A stretch of DNA of 64,000 bases from Pseudobacteroides cellulosolvens ATCC 35603 = DSM 2933 (GTDB taxonomy: Bacteria; Bacillota; Clostridia; Acetivibrionales; DSM-2933): assembly GCF_001262605.1 (NCBI RefSeq), contig NZ_LGTC01000001.1, forward strand, positions 3,423,001 through 3,487,000, given 5' to 3'. The notes under the pieces are model-generated. The model was not told the DNA's origin. It made no database searches and was given only the letters and a program-made list of their open reading frames with translations. Below are positions 27,438-36,770 of this stretch, piece by piece (the stretch's first letter is position 1; each line of letters starts with the position of its first letter). The position numbers and the translations under genes were made by a program.

Positions 27438-29225
27438 TTATGCAGGTAGCTGTACTATAAATTCTGTACCAGAACCAAGTTTGCTTGTAACTTTGATGTT
27501 TCCGTTATATAGATTTACTATATGCTTAACTATAGATAATCCAAGACCTGTACCACCCATATTTCTGGATCTGCCTTTATCAACCCTGTAAAATCGTTCA
27601 AATATGCGGTGTATATGCTCCTCGTCAATACCGATTCCTGAATCCTTTATTATAAAATTTATTTTTCCTTCTGTTTTAAATACTTTCAAATAAACTGTTC
27701 CGCCGTCTATATTATATTTAATTGCATTATCAATAAGGTTTATCAACATCTGTTTAATCCTGTTTTTGTTTGCAGTAATAGTGATATTTTCTTCGACTTC
27801 AAAGCTAAGCTGCACATTTTTTTTTGATGCAACTCCTTGAATCATGTCATAAATTTCCTTAACAGTATTATTTATTTTATGTGATGAGATATCAGAATCT
27901 TTTGTCTTATTTTCAATTTCAGAAAGCTGTAATATGTCATTTATAAGGCTTGATAACCTTTCAGATTCTATATCTATTATGTCAAGAAATTTTACTGCAA
28001 CACTTTTATCATCTATTGCACCGCTTTTTAGTGTTTCTATAAAGCCTCTTATTGAAGTTAGGGGAGTCTTAAGTTCATGTGTAACATTAGATACAAATTC
28101 TGTTCTTATTTGCTCTAGCTTTTTCAGGTTGGTTATATCATAAATAGTTGCTAATCCTCCTGCATTAAGCTGTTCAGTTGTATTAGTTTTTATTGGGCTG
28201 GTATAAATCCTTAAAATTTTATCATCTGGCGGCCCTATAACAACTTCAGTTAAATATGGTTCGTTTTTTTCAATGCTCTCTTTTAGAAGATTGTTAATGT
28301 GGTTATTTCTAACAAGTTCAATCATATTCATTCCTATTACTCCTGGCCCATTTTTTATACCAAACATTTCACATGATACTGAATTAATAAGTATTACTTC
28401 AAATTGGTTGTCTACTGCAACTACACCATTTATCATACTATTTATAATGGAATCGAATTTAATGTTTTTCTCATTCATTTCAGCAATAGATAATTCAAGC
28501 TTTTCAGCCATAGAATTAAAGGTATTAGCGAGCTCCTCTATCTCATCATCGCATTTAATATTCACTCTTCTTGAAAAGTTTCCCTCAGAGATATCTCTTG
28601 TTACCTTTATAAGTTCATTTACAGGTTTTGTAATCATATTTGAAAAGCGAAAAGCAAGGATTGTCGTTAAAACAAGTGCTATTAGAACACCTATTCCAGT
28701 ATACAACATTATTATATTATTAATCTTATCAATCTGAACTAAAGGAACTGAAACCCTTGTAATTACTCCATCTGAAGGTAGGAAAACAGCAATATATAGA
28801 AGATCCATTTTCATATCTTTACTAAAACGAATATCTCTGCCTATATTCCACTTTAATGCTTCCTGCACTTCTTTCCTATTACTGTGATTATCCATACTCT
28901 GATAATCCTTTTCAGATTCGCCAATTACTTTACCGTTTTTATCTATAAATGTTACTCGGAAATAGTTTTTATCACTTGATAATTTTGATATGTCTTGTGG
29001 AAATAAAACAGAGGCATACTGCTGGGCACTTTTATTATAATCAATAGGAATTCCTATTTTTTTGTTTTCTGCTAACTGAAACTGTATTAAATGTGCAGCA
29101 TTTTTTAAGTTCTTCTCCAATTCATCTTTATAATATTTTTGTGATAATTCAGATATTAAAAATCCTGCAACAAAAACCACTGTTATAATTAAAAACAGAT
29201 AATATAAGAAAATTTTTTGTTTCAT
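27438..29225 (-). CDS. phoR: Sensor histidine kinase PhoR
   Basis: 595 residues: two membrane segments flanking an extracytoplasmic sensor (about 30-170), HAMP (195-245), PAS (about 255-360), HisKA with the phospho-accepting His in NVTHELKTPLTS, and a HATPase domain with NLIDNAIKYN, DSGIGI and GGTGLGLSIV. It phosphorylates the response regulator encoded just upstream, overlapping it by 4 bp (ATGA). The domain order is that of Gram-positive PhoR. It is the presumed sensor of phosphate limitation for the Pho boxes in this window. Confidence 0.92.
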   Translation of the reverse strand: MKQKIFLYYLFLIITVVFVAGFLISELSQKYYKDELEKNLKNAAHLIQFQLAENKKIGIPIDYNKSAQQYASVLFPQDISKLSSDKNYFRVTFIDKNGKVIGESEKDYQSMDNHSNRKEVQEALKWNIGRDIRFSKDMKMDLLYIAVFLPSDGVITRVSVPLVQIDKINNIIMLYTGIGVLIALVLTTILAFRFSNMITKPVNELIKVTRDISEGNFSRRVNIKCDDEIEELANTFNSMAEKLELSIAEMNEKNIKFDSIINSMINGVVAVDNQFEVILINSVSCEMFGIKNGPGVIGMNMIELVRNNHINNLLKESIEKNEPYLTEVVIGPPDDKILRIYTSPIKTNTTEQLNAGGLATIYDITNLKKLEQIRTEFVSNVTHELKTPLTSIRGFIETLKSGAIDDKSVAVKFLDIIDIESERLSSLINDILQLSEIENKTKDSDISSHKINNTVKEIYDMIQGVASKKNVQLSFEVEENITITANKNRIKQMLINLIDNAIKYNIDGGTVYLKVFKTEGKINFIIKDSGIGIDEEHIHRIFERFYRVDKGRSRNMGGTGLGLSIVKHIVNLYNGNIKVTSKLGSGTEFIVQLPA

Positions 29226-29935
29226 TTACCAGATACTCCTTTGTCGTTGAATCTATAACCGATCCCTCGAATGGTCTCTATATAAAAAGGGTTACTGTCA
29301 TTATCCTCTATTTTTTGTCTTAGATATCTAATATGAACGTCTACTGTTCTTGTTTCACCATAATAATCAAACCCCCAAACCTTTTCCAATAAAATTTCTC
29401 TCGATAACACTTTTCCTTTATTCATTACCAAAAGCTTTAAAAGCTCAAATTCCTTAAATGGCATGTCTAACAATTTATCATCTTTAAATACTTCACGTCT
29501 GCTACAATCAATTGAAATATTTTCAAATCTTATTATTTCAGAATAATTTTCTATGGAAGTATGAACCCTCCTAAAAAGTGCTTTAACTCTTGCAATTAAT
29601 TCCCTTACGCTAAAGGGTTTTGTAATGTAGTCGTCTGCTCCAAGCTCAAGTCCCAATACCTTATCAAACTCTTCATTTTTTGCAGTAAGAATTATTACTG
29701 GTATAGATTGAGTGACTACATTCTGACGCAACTGTCTGCAAACTTCCAGACCATCAATTCCAGGAAGCATTATATCAAGTAAGAACAAATTCGGAATGTT
29801 GTATTTACATTCTTCAAGAAGTTCTTCTCCCGTATCAAAAGTGATTACACTAAAGCCGTTAGCTTCAAGATTGTATTTAATTAACTGTTGAATATTCTTT
29901 TCATCCTCAACAGCAAAAATTAACTCTTTAGACAT
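29222..29935 (-). CDS. phoB: Phosphate response regulator PhoB/PhoP
   Basis: 237 residues. The receiver domain carries the phospho-Asp in LFLLDIMLPGIDG, the Thr/Lys switch residues (ILTAK, YITKPFS) and a C-terminal OmpR-type winged helix (LDMPFKEFELLKLL, RTVDVHIRYLRQKI, ETIRGIGYRF). It binds direct TTAACA-type repeats at 11-bp spacing in this family, a pattern found at seven or eight places here. RBS TTGGAGG. Co-transcribed with phoU upstream and phoR downstream. Confidence 0.93.
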   Translation of the reverse strand: MSKELIFAVEDEKNIQQLIKYNLEANGFSVITFDTGEELLEECKYNIPNLFLLDIMLPGIDGLEVCRQLRQNVVTQSIPVIILTAKNEEFDKVLGLELGADDYITKPFSVRELIARVKALFRRVHTSIENYSEIIRFENISIDCSRREVFKDDKLLDMPFKEFELLKLLVMNKGKVLSREILLEKVWGFDYYGETRTVDVHIRYLRQKIEDNDSNPFYIETIRGIGYRFNDKGVSGK

Positions 29936-29953
29936 ATAACCTCCAAGATTTAA

Positions 29954-30700
29954 TCAATCATTATTATCCTTTTTCATCTCATCAGCAATATTAACAAATG
30001 GGTTATTTATCCTATCATCCTTATTTAAATGTCTAGATAGATGTTCATGCTCTCCAGTCACTATAAAAGCAACCCATTCACTAATATTAGTAGCGTGGTC
30101 AGCCATTCGTTCAAGGTATTTTGCTATAAACATGAAATTAATTGCTTGTTCAATAGACTGGGAGTCATTTTTCATAATATTTATAAGCTCCAGTATTATT
30201 TTAAAGAATAGGTCATCTACTTCATCATCACTTTCGCACACTGCTTTTGCTAGTGGAAGATCGAGTTTGATATAAGCATCAATTGATTTTTTAACCATTT
30301 GCTTTGCTAAGTCAGCCATTTTGGGTATATCTATTAAAGGTTTTATATATTTTTCATCAGCCATCCTAATTGTTATTTCTGCAATATCTGATGAATGGTC
30401 AGCAATTCTTTCCATATCAGTTATTATCTTTAATGCTGTACTTATAACCCTTAAGTCTTTAGCAATAGGCTGCTGTCTTGCGATAAGGTTCATGCATTTA
30501 CGTTCGATGCTCTTTTCCATATCATCGATTACATCATCATTTTTAAATATAGTTCTTGCCATGTTTATATCTTGTTTTTTTAAGGCAACGATTGTATTAT
30601 CAATTGACTCTTCAACGAGACTTGCCATTTTTATTAGATCATGATGTAAATCTTCAAGCTCTTTATCAAAAAAATGTCTAGTAGTTACCATTTTCTGCAC
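29954..30700 (-). CDS. phoU: Phosphate signalling protein PhoU
   Basis: 248 residues of two repeated three-helix PhoU bundles (KMASLVEESIDNTIVALKKQ; ITDMERIADHSSDIAEITIR; FIAKYLERMADHATNISEWV), with the conserved ERxxDH metal-binding motifs in both. PhoU links the Pst transporter to PhoR and keeps the Pho regulon off when phosphate is plentiful. It has the classic place between pstB and phoB. The C-terminus extends about 25 residues beyond the last bundle. Confidence 0.93.
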   Translation of the reverse strand: MQKMVTTRHFFDKELEDLHHDLIKMASLVEESIDNTIVALKKQDINMARTIFKNDDVIDDMEKSIERKCMNLIARQQPIAKDLRVISTALKIITDMERIADHSSDIAEITIRMADEKYIKPLIDIPKMADLAKQMVKKSIDAYIKLDLPLAKAVCESDDEVDDLFFKIILELINIMKNDSQSIEQAINFMFIAKYLERMADHATNISEWVAFIVTGEHEHLSRHLNKDDRINNPFVNIADEMKKDNND

Positions 30701-30738
30701 CTCTTTTTAAATTAATTTTCAATAATAATTTTGTCCAA

Positions 30739-31506
30739 TTATCCGAATCTTCCTGTAATATAATCTTCTGTCCTTTTATCCGAAGGTATGTTAAATATTT
30801 TTTCGGTTTCGTTATATTCAACAATTTCTCCTGTTAAAAAAAATGCTGTGTTATCTGATATTCTCCCAGCTTGCTGCATATTATGTGTAACAATTACAAT
30901 GGTATACTTTTCCTTTAATTCATCAATAAGATCTTCAATCTTCAAGGTTGATATGGGATCTAGTGCTGATGTCGGTTCATCCATCAGAACAACTTCTGGC
31001 TCAACTGCTAAAACTCTTGCAATACATAGACGTTGCTGCTGACCACCTGACAGACCTAATGCACTTTGTTTTAACCTATCCTTTACTTCATCCCACAAAG
31101 CTGCATTTTTTAAACTTTTTTCTACAATATCATCAAGCTTAGGCTTAGATTTGATCCCATGTATCTTTGGCCCATAAGCAATATTATCATATATTGACAT
31201 TGGGAATGGATTAGGTTTCTGAAATACCATTCCAACCCTTTTTCTTAAATCCACTATATCAAATTGTTCATAAACATTTAAATTATCAAGATAGACTTCA
31301 CCTGTTATTTTTACATTATGTATCAGGTCGTTCATTCTATTTAGCGTTTTTAAGAAAGTTGACTTACCACAGCCTGATGGTCCAATTAGTGCAGTGACCT
31401 TATTTTCTTCAATTTGAATATTTATTTTTTTTAATGCTTGATTGGTTCCATAAAATAGATCCAAATTTTTTGTGAATATCTTAAGATTCTTATCCAATTT
31501 AATCAA
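30739..31506 (-). CDS. pstB: Phosphate ABC transporter ATPase PstB
   Basis: About 255 residues with Walker A (GPSGCGKST), the PstB-typical [12 protein letters not shown], the Q-loop ([20 protein letters not shown]), the ABC signature ([13 protein letters not shown]), Walker B ([14 protein letters not shown]) and the H-loop (VTHNMQQA). It powers PstC1-PstA1. The first in-frame codon is TTG at 31506, directly next to AAAGGA; a TTG at 31497 has better spacing, so the start is uncertain by three residues. Confidence 0.94.
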   Translation of the reverse strand: MIKLDKNLKIFTKNLDLFYGTNQALKKINIQIEENKVTALIGPSGCGKSTFLKTLNRMNDLIHNVKITGEVYLDNLNVYEQFDIVDLRKRVGMVFQKPNPFPMSIYDNIAYGPKIHGIKSKPKLDDIVEKSLKNAALWDEVKDRLKQSALGLSGGQQQRLCIARVLAVEPEVVLMDEPTSALDPISTLKIEDLIDELKEKYTIVIVTHNMQQAGRISDNTAFFLTGEIVEYNETEKIFNIPSDKRTEDYITGRFG

Positions 31507-31524
31507 TCCTTTATAGTATAATTT

Positions 31525-32415
31525 TTACCTTCCAGCAAATTTATTATTAAGGAATTTTCCCAAAATCCTTGATGATATATTAAATAGAAATACTGATATA
31601 ATTAAAACAGCTGATGCACCATCAGCAACCAGCCTTGCATCAGGTGCTGTTCCTTCAGAATTAACCTTCCAAATAAATACTGCCAACGTTTCTGCAGGTC
31701 TGAAAGGGTTAAGCGGTGATGATGAATCCATTGGGTTAAAGTTGGTAAAATCAAGAGGGTATCCACTAACACCAGACGTAAATATTAATGCAGCTGCTTC
31801 ACCAAATACCCTGCCAGAAGTAATTATCAATCCTGTTACCAAACCTGGAATCGCACATGGTATCAATACTCGTATTATAGTTTGCCAATGTGTGGCACCT
31901 ATTGCAAGACTTGCCTCCTTCACAGAATGAGGAACATTTCTAATTGAATCTTCGCAAATTCTTGTAACAACAGGCAAATTCAAAATTGAAACCGCTAGGG
32001 CACCTGAAAAAATGTTGAACCCCCATCCGGTTTTCTGCACAAACACGAGAAACCCGAAAAGTCCTATAACTATTGAAGGTAAAGATGCAAGGGCTTCAAT
32101 ACTAAATCTTATTAATTTTGTTAATTTTGTAGGTTTTGCATATTCAGCCATATATATTCCTGCTGAAAGTCCTATTGGTAAAGTTATTGCTAATGAAAGA
32201 ACAACTATATAAATAGAATTGAAAAGTGGGGGTCCGATACCTCCGCCAGCCTCTAATGAATTGGGCTCAGATGTAAGAAAGCTCAGATTGAGCTTGCTTT
32301 TTCCCTGATATATAATATATCCTGCAAACAAAATTAATAAAAGTATAAGCAGTGTTGCTATAATATATAGAACAGCTGTTGCAATTCTATCTGTCACCTT
32401 TGCTTTAATAATCAT
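31525..32415 (-). CDS. pstA: Phosphate ABC transporter permease PstA
   Basis: 296 residues from ATG 32415, chosen because it overlaps the pstC stop as ATGA; the longer frame to 32502 runs inside pstC. Six membrane segments, the EAA permease loop (KEASLAIGATHWQTIIRVLI), GGIGPPLFNSIYIVVLSLAI and ALASLPSIVIGLFG are typical of PstA. It forms the membrane channel with PstC1. Confidence 0.93.
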   Translation of the reverse strand: MIIKAKVTDRIATAVLYIIATLLILLLILFAGYIIYQGKSKLNLSFLTSEPNSLEAGGGIGPPLFNSIYIVVLSLAITLPIGLSAGIYMAEYAKPTKLTKLIRFSIEALASLPSIVIGLFGFLVFVQKTGWGFNIFSGALAVSILNLPVVTRICEDSIRNVPHSVKEASLAIGATHWQTIIRVLIPCAIPGLVTGLIITSGRVFGEAAALIFTSGVSGYPLDFTNFNPMDSSSPLNPFRPAETLAVFIWKVNSEGTAPDARLVADGASAVLIISVFLFNISSRILGKFLNNKFAGR

Positions 32416-33359
32416 TTTATAAAACTCCCCTTTGCTCCTATTTTGTGAATAATAACAATAAAGAGAAATGAAATAATTAAAAGGAGCAGTGCTAATGACC
32501 ATAATGCATTTGCCTCTAATGTTCCTGTTACAGCGTTCCCCATTTCCATTGTTATAACACTGGTCATTGTATTTGCCCTATCAAAAATAGATTTAGGCAA
32601 AAGTATATTATTACCAATTACCATCTGCACTGCAAGTGCTTCACCAAAAGCTCTTGCCAAGCCCAACACTATTCCAGTTAACATTCCTGGAAGAGCAGCA
32701 GGTATCAAAACTTTTCTTATGGATTGCCAACGAGTTGCACCAAGTGCAAATGATGCTTCTTTATAGTCTCTAGGAAGTGCTTTCAGTGCATCATAAGATA
32801 TACTTGCAATAGTTGGAAATATCATAATAGATAAAACCAATCCGCCTGTCAGAAGGCCTTTACCAGTTGTGTTTATATCTTTATCTATAAAAGGAAGAGT
32901 AAGAGTCAACTTGCTTATAAAAGGAACTAATACTGTAAGACCTATCCACCCATATACGACAGATGGTATTCCAACAAAGATTTCTATAACTGGTTGGAGT
33001 ATCTTTCTACCAATATTAGGTGAAATTTCTGACATAAAAATCGATATTGCAACACTAAAGGGCGTACTTATTAATAATGCAATAGCAGATACTGAAATAG
33101 AACCGAAAATAAATACTAAAGCACCTATTGCAGGACCACCTTTTGATATTTCTCTCAATGGGTCCCATTTGCTAGAGAAAAGGAATTTAAAAGGAGATTG
33201 TTTATCTATAATAAAAGTTGATAAACCTTGGGAAGCAATAAAAAATACCAAGCTTATTGTCAATATTATAAGAAACACACCAAAAAATGTAACAACGGAT
33301 TTTCCCAATAATTCATTTTTAAAATATCGTTTATTTTTATTATCCCTATGTTTTGACAT
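32412..33359 (-). CDS. pstC: Phosphate ABC transporter permease PstC
   Basis: 315 residues from ATG 33359, preceded at 8 bp by GGGGG (the frame can extend 5 residues). It has membrane segments typical of PstC, the loop KEASFALGATRWQSIRKVLI, IFVGIPSVVYGWIG and a large extracytoplasmic loop after the first helix. Second gene of the pst operon; separated from pstS by a strong hairpin. Confidence 0.93.
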   Translation of the reverse strand: MSKHRDNKNKRYFKNELLGKSVVTFFGVFLIILTISLVFFIASQGLSTFIIDKQSPFKFLFSSKWDPLREISKGGPAIGALVFIFGSISVSAIALLISTPFSVAISIFMSEISPNIGRKILQPVIEIFVGIPSVVYGWIGLTVLVPFISKLTLTLPFIDKDINTTGKGLLTGGLVLSIMIFPTIASISYDALKALPRDYKEASFALGATRWQSIRKVLIPAALPGMLTGIVLGLARAFGEALAVQMVIGNNILLPKSIFDRANTMTSVITMEMGNAVTGTLEANALWSLALLLLIISFLFIVIIHKIGAKGSFIK

Positions 33360-33382
33360 TTGAAAAACCCCCATATATACTT

Positions 33383-33420
33383 GTTGCTAATTTATCTTTG
33401 ATCAAAGCTAAATTAGCAAC
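33383..33420. other. Hairpin between pstS and pstC
   Basis: GTTGCTAATTTA (33383-33394) pairs perfectly with 33409-33420, and the loop itself contains the palindrome CTTTGATCAAAG. Strong hairpins after binding-protein genes commonly stabilise the upstream mRNA or reduce downstream transcription, raising pstS over pstC. No T-run follows, so full termination is unlikely. Confidence 0.6.
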
Positions 33421-33441
33421 ATGGTTTTGAAGCATAGTTAT

Positions 33442-34296
33442 TTATCTTTTTACTTTCATGTCTTTAATAGGTATAAACTTGAGTTTTGGTACAATATTAG
33501 TTTGAACATCATCACTCAACATATAATCAATGAATGATTTTGCTAAACCTGTGGGTTCTCCCTTTGTATACATATGCTCATAAGCCCATACAGGATACGA
33601 ACCGCTAGCTACGTTTTCGCTAGTTGGTTCAACACCATTTAGCTTTAAGGCTTTTGTTTTATCATCTAGATAAGAGAATGCAAGATATGAAATAGAACCA
33701 TCAGTTTGAGATACTGTCTGCTTTACTGTTCCTGATTGATCTTCTTTTAAAGCAGTCCCCTCGGCTTCTTCAGCACCGTTTAATGCATACTTTTTAAAAG
33801 TTGCTCTTGTTCCTGAGTTGCTTGGCCTGTTGATAAGAACTATCTTCTTATCTTCTCCTCCAACATCCTTCCAGTTGGTTATTTTGCCAGTGAATATATC
33901 TATAAGCTGTTGTGAAGTAATATTATCAACTTTTACATTTGGATTTACCACTGCAGCAATACCTACAACACAAACTATATGATCATTTAACTCTTTTGCT
34001 TCTTCAGGCTTTAACTTTTCTTCAGCATAAACATCAGAATTACCAATATTAACAGCACCTTGATATACCTGAGTAAGTCCTTGACCGCTACCACCTGCAT
34101 TAACAGTAATTTTGCTGCCTGAGTTCTTTGCCATATACTCTTTTGCGGCATTGTCTGCAAGAGGTAGAAGTGCAGATGAACCAGAAATGCTTATTACCCC
34201 TCCATTTGATGAACCGCAAGCAGATAACATTATTGATAAAATCGATACCATTAATACAATAAGTGATGTTTTTTTGAACCATGTGCTTTTTTTCAT
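33442..34296 (-). CDS. pstS: Phosphate-binding lipoprotein PstS
   Basis: 284 residues with a lipoprotein signal (ILSIMLSACGSS, cysteine near residue 27). The PBP-like domain has the phosphate-site motifs ISGSSALLPLA, NAGGSGQGL, IGNSDVYAEE and NRPSNSGTRATF. It is the receptor for the PstC1-PstA1-PstB transporter and the first gene of the pst-pho operon. Four perfect-spacing Pho hexamers lie about 100-140 bp upstream. Confidence 0.94.
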   Translation of the reverse strand: MKKSTWFKKTSLIVLMVSILSIMLSACGSSNGGVISISGSSALLPLADNAAKEYMAKNSGSKITVNAGGSGQGLTQVYQGAVNIGNSDVYAEEKLKPEEAKELNDHIVCVVGIAAVVNPNVKVDNITSQQLIDIFTGKITNWKDVGGEDKKIVLINRPSNSGTRATFKKYALNGAEEAEGTALKEDQSGTVKQTVSQTDGSISYLAFSYLDDKTKALKLNGVEPTSENVASGSYPVWAYEHMYTKGEPTGLAKSFIDYMLSDDVQTNIVPKLKFIPIKDMKVKR

Positions 34297-34399
34297 TATA
34301 AATTTCCCCCTATAATTTAATCAATTAATTAGTTAAGTTAATCAAATATATTTAATTATAAATATTTGACTTTGATTTATTTTTATATTACGTTTTTCT

Positions 34400-34438
34400 G
34401 ATTAAGAGCACATTAAGCTAATGTTAACAAGGTGTTAA
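34400..34438 (-). promoter_or_regulatory. Pho box of the pst-pho operon
   Basis: Plus-strand GATTAA (34400), CATTAA (34411), TGTTAA (34422) and TGTTAA (34433) start every 11 bp; on the minus strand this is TTAACA, TTAACA, TTAATG, TTAATC. Position and form match a PhoP-type operator. It is the reference copy for the other boxes listed. Confidence 0.75.
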
Positions 34439-34578
34439 TTTTAATGTTGAGACCAACATTTGTTTTTTTATTCCTAATGTCAGTATGCTTTTCATAAATT
34501 TAACAATATTTTAATCGTCGCTTAAAAGTATTGGTATAAATTATTTATAAAAATATTTAAACCCAAGCGAGGTATGGT

Positions 34579-34755
34579 ATGGAAAATGAATTGTTTTATT
34601 GTTGTAATCTAATGATTAAACTTTTGGAAAATTTACTTTTACAAAATAAAATAACTTTGGAAGAGTTTGAAAAAGAAGTAAGATTGAAAAGGATTTTTAT
34701 TGAAGAAATATTTAATAATTATGATTTATCACACTACTCCACAACTAGAACATAA
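34579..34755 (+). CDS. Small helical protein, possibly SHOCT-like
   Basis: 58 residues, divergent from pstS. The core IKLLENLLLQNKITLEEFEK resembles the short SHOCT-type helical motif (Leu-rich helix, a glycine- or asparagine-containing turn, IT-EEFE helix). An ATG at 34574 is in another frame; the ATG at 34579 follows GAGGTATGG. A membrane or secretion signal is absent. The reading frame is short and its reality rests on amino-acid pattern only. Confidence 0.4.
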   Translation: MENELFYCCNLMIKLLENLLLQNKITLEEFEKEVRLKRIFIEEIFNNYDLSHYSTTRT

Positions 34756-34807
34756 ATAGAGAAATATTAGATCTCAAGTTTTGTAAAAAATTCTTAGGTT
34801 GCTAGTT

Positions 34808-35419
34808 TTAACAAGCAGTAATATAAGCGTTTGAAGTTATATTAGTTAATTCAACATTTGTACTAATATTTAAGAACTTGCAGAGAATATAAATAAAGAC
34901 TGATGATACAGTATTTGTTGTGTAATTGAAATCGTTTAACATATTTCGTTCTGCAATAATATATTCCATATGTTTATTATCTATATAGTCTTGCAAATTA
35001 TTGTTTATTTCAAGCAAGCTATCTTCAATATTGATTTTCATCATATCAATATTCTTTCTGAAATATAGCCTAAGACGGCTCTCATAGAGCAAATGCGGAA
35101 CCGGATTTATATATTTGATATGGTTGTGTGCACTGCAAAAATAATCTGACAAAAGGTGTATTACAATTCCGAGACTATATGATAGATTTTCTATTTAAAA
35201 GTAATATATCTTTATCTAAGGATTCAAAAGAATTGCTAGGTTTTTATTTAGCAGATTTACAGAATGAGTCTTAGTATGAGGAATTACGACCATTGAAGGT
35301 TTTTTATCTGGAGCAACACTTCCCAAGATAAAACTTTTATAATCAAGCGGAACATCGATAATCTTATTCGTCAATTTGTAGAGTCTTTCAGCAATTAGTT
35401 CATGAGTATTGCAAAGCAT
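34808..35419 (-). pseudogene. Frameshifted zinc-dependent phospholipase C-like gene
   Basis: The N-terminal part (35419-35216) begins MLCNTHELIAERLYKLTNKI and has SFILGSVAPDKKPS with a following HTKTHS. The later part (35152-34808) begins SDYFCSAHNHI and has HLLYESRLRLYFRK. His/Asp-rich order and motifs resemble the small clostridial zinc-dependent phospholipase C family (S1/P1 nuclease-like fold). The joining stretch is readable only by changing frame twice (FESLDKDILLLNRKSII, then YSLGIVIHLLSDYFC). It is dead or wrongly sequenced. A phosphodiesterase would fit the phosphate theme. Confidence 0.55.
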
Positions 35420-35541
35420 AACATTTCTCCTTTCAATTTAATTTCATGGATCTTAGTTAAATTAAAGCAGATTAATACTAACAACACTTTAAGTTTGTGT
35501 AAAATTTTATTTAATAATTATTCTGATATTAAATCAATATG

Positions 35542-35580
35542 TAAACTGAATATTAACATGAATTAAATGTGTTTTTAACA
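35542..35580 (+). promoter_or_regulatory. Pho box upstream of the esterase-pstB2 unit
   Basis: TAAACT (35542), TTAACA (35553), TAAATG (35564) and TTAACA (35575) at exact 11-bp intervals, about 50 bp before ATG 35631. Two of the four are the full consensus hexamer. Confidence 0.7.
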
Positions 35581-35630
35581 TAGGAGTTGTAAAATATAGT
35601 CATTATTAATGTGCTTTATGGAGGTTTTTT

Positions 35631-36725
35631 ATGTATAAAAAAAATATAATTTTAAATAATGCATCTATAGATTATCCTATAATAAACGAAAATGAAGTTT
35701 GCTTTCTATATAAAGGAAAAGCAGATAATGTATTTATCGTTGGAGATTTTAATAATTGGGAGCTAACGGACAACATGGAAAGGTATGTAGGCCAGGATAT
35801 ATGGTATATTAAAAGAAAATTCCCCAAAGATGCAAGAATTGAATATAAATATATAGTTGATCAGAACTGGACTATTGATCCTAATAACAGAAGTATAACC
35901 GATACAGAATATTGCTGCAATTCAACTGTCACAATGCCTGGTTATAAAAACAATATGGATTGTATGATATATCATCAATTTCCCAAGGGAGAGATTATTA
36001 AAGATCTTTATCTCGCCAGTAAATATATGGAGAAAAAAATGAATTTCAAAGTTTATATTCCTTATGGATTTAAGGATGAGAAAATAAACAATTTTATATA
36101 TGTTATTGATGGAAGCGATTATCTAGAATTTGGAGATATTACAACAACGATTGATTTTTTAATGTATAAAAATTGCATTCCAAAATCAATTGTTGTATTT
36201 ATAGATCCTTCTGAAAGAACTAATGAATACAAGCTAGGTTTAAATTACATGGATTACATAAAAAATGAACTTATACCGCATATAGAGAATACATACACCA
36301 TATGCAGAGATTATATTGAGAGGACAATAATCGGTGTATCATGGGGAGCCATGACAGCCATGTATATTGCAATGACTTCTGATAATTTGATAGACTATGT
36401 AATAACACAATCAGGTTATTTCTGGGCAAAGGATTGGATGATTTTTGATATTATAAATCAAGTGGAAAGAAAAGATATAAAATTCTGTATTCAATCAGGA
36501 ATGAAGAATGATACTGAATTAATGAATGAAAGATTGAACAAGCTACTTAAAGATAAAGGTTATAGTGTAGTTTACCAGAAGTACAACGAGGGGGATAATT
36601 GGACTAACTGGAAAAACCATCTGTCAGATGCATTGGTTTCAGTTTTTAAATTAGAAGATTTTCCTTTAAACAACGATATAACAGAAGATATGGATTATAT
36701 AATAGATACATTATTATTTGATTAA
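35631..36725 (+). CDS. Esterase of the enterochelin-esterase (Fes-like) type with N-terminal CBM48-like module
   Basis: 364 residues without an obvious signal peptide. Residues 20-105 form an early-set/CBM48-like module (VFIVGDFNNWELTDNMERY, IEYKYIVDQNWTIDPNNRS). Residues 125-355 form an alpha/beta hydrolase of the putative-esterase family, with the nucleophile serine in GVSWGAMTA and an HxxDAL segment near the end. Substrate unknown. RBS TGGAGG. It sits behind a perfect Pho box and 45 bp before a pstB gene, so it is probably made on phosphate starvation; perhaps it acts on storage or surface esters. Confidence 0.8.
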   Translation: MYKKNIILNNASIDYPIINENEVCFLYKGKADNVFIVGDFNNWELTDNMERYVGQDIWYIKRKFPKDARIEYKYIVDQNWTIDPNNRSITDTEYCCNSTVTMPGYKNNMDCMIYHQFPKGEIIKDLYLASKYMEKKMNFKVYIPYGFKDEKINNFIYVIDGSDYLEFGDITTTIDFLMYKNCIPKSIVVFIDPSERTNEYKLGLNYMDYIKNELIPHIENTYTICRDYIERTIIGVSWGAMTAMYIAMTSDNLIDYVITQSGYFWAKDWMIFDIINQVERKDIKFCIQSGMKNDTELMNERLNKLLKDKGYSVVYQKYNEGDNWTNWKNHLSDALVSVFKLEDFPLNNDITEDMDYIIDTLLFD

Positions 36726-36770
36726 ACCCAAAATCAGCTTTTTAAATACTATTAATTGGAGGATGTAGCT

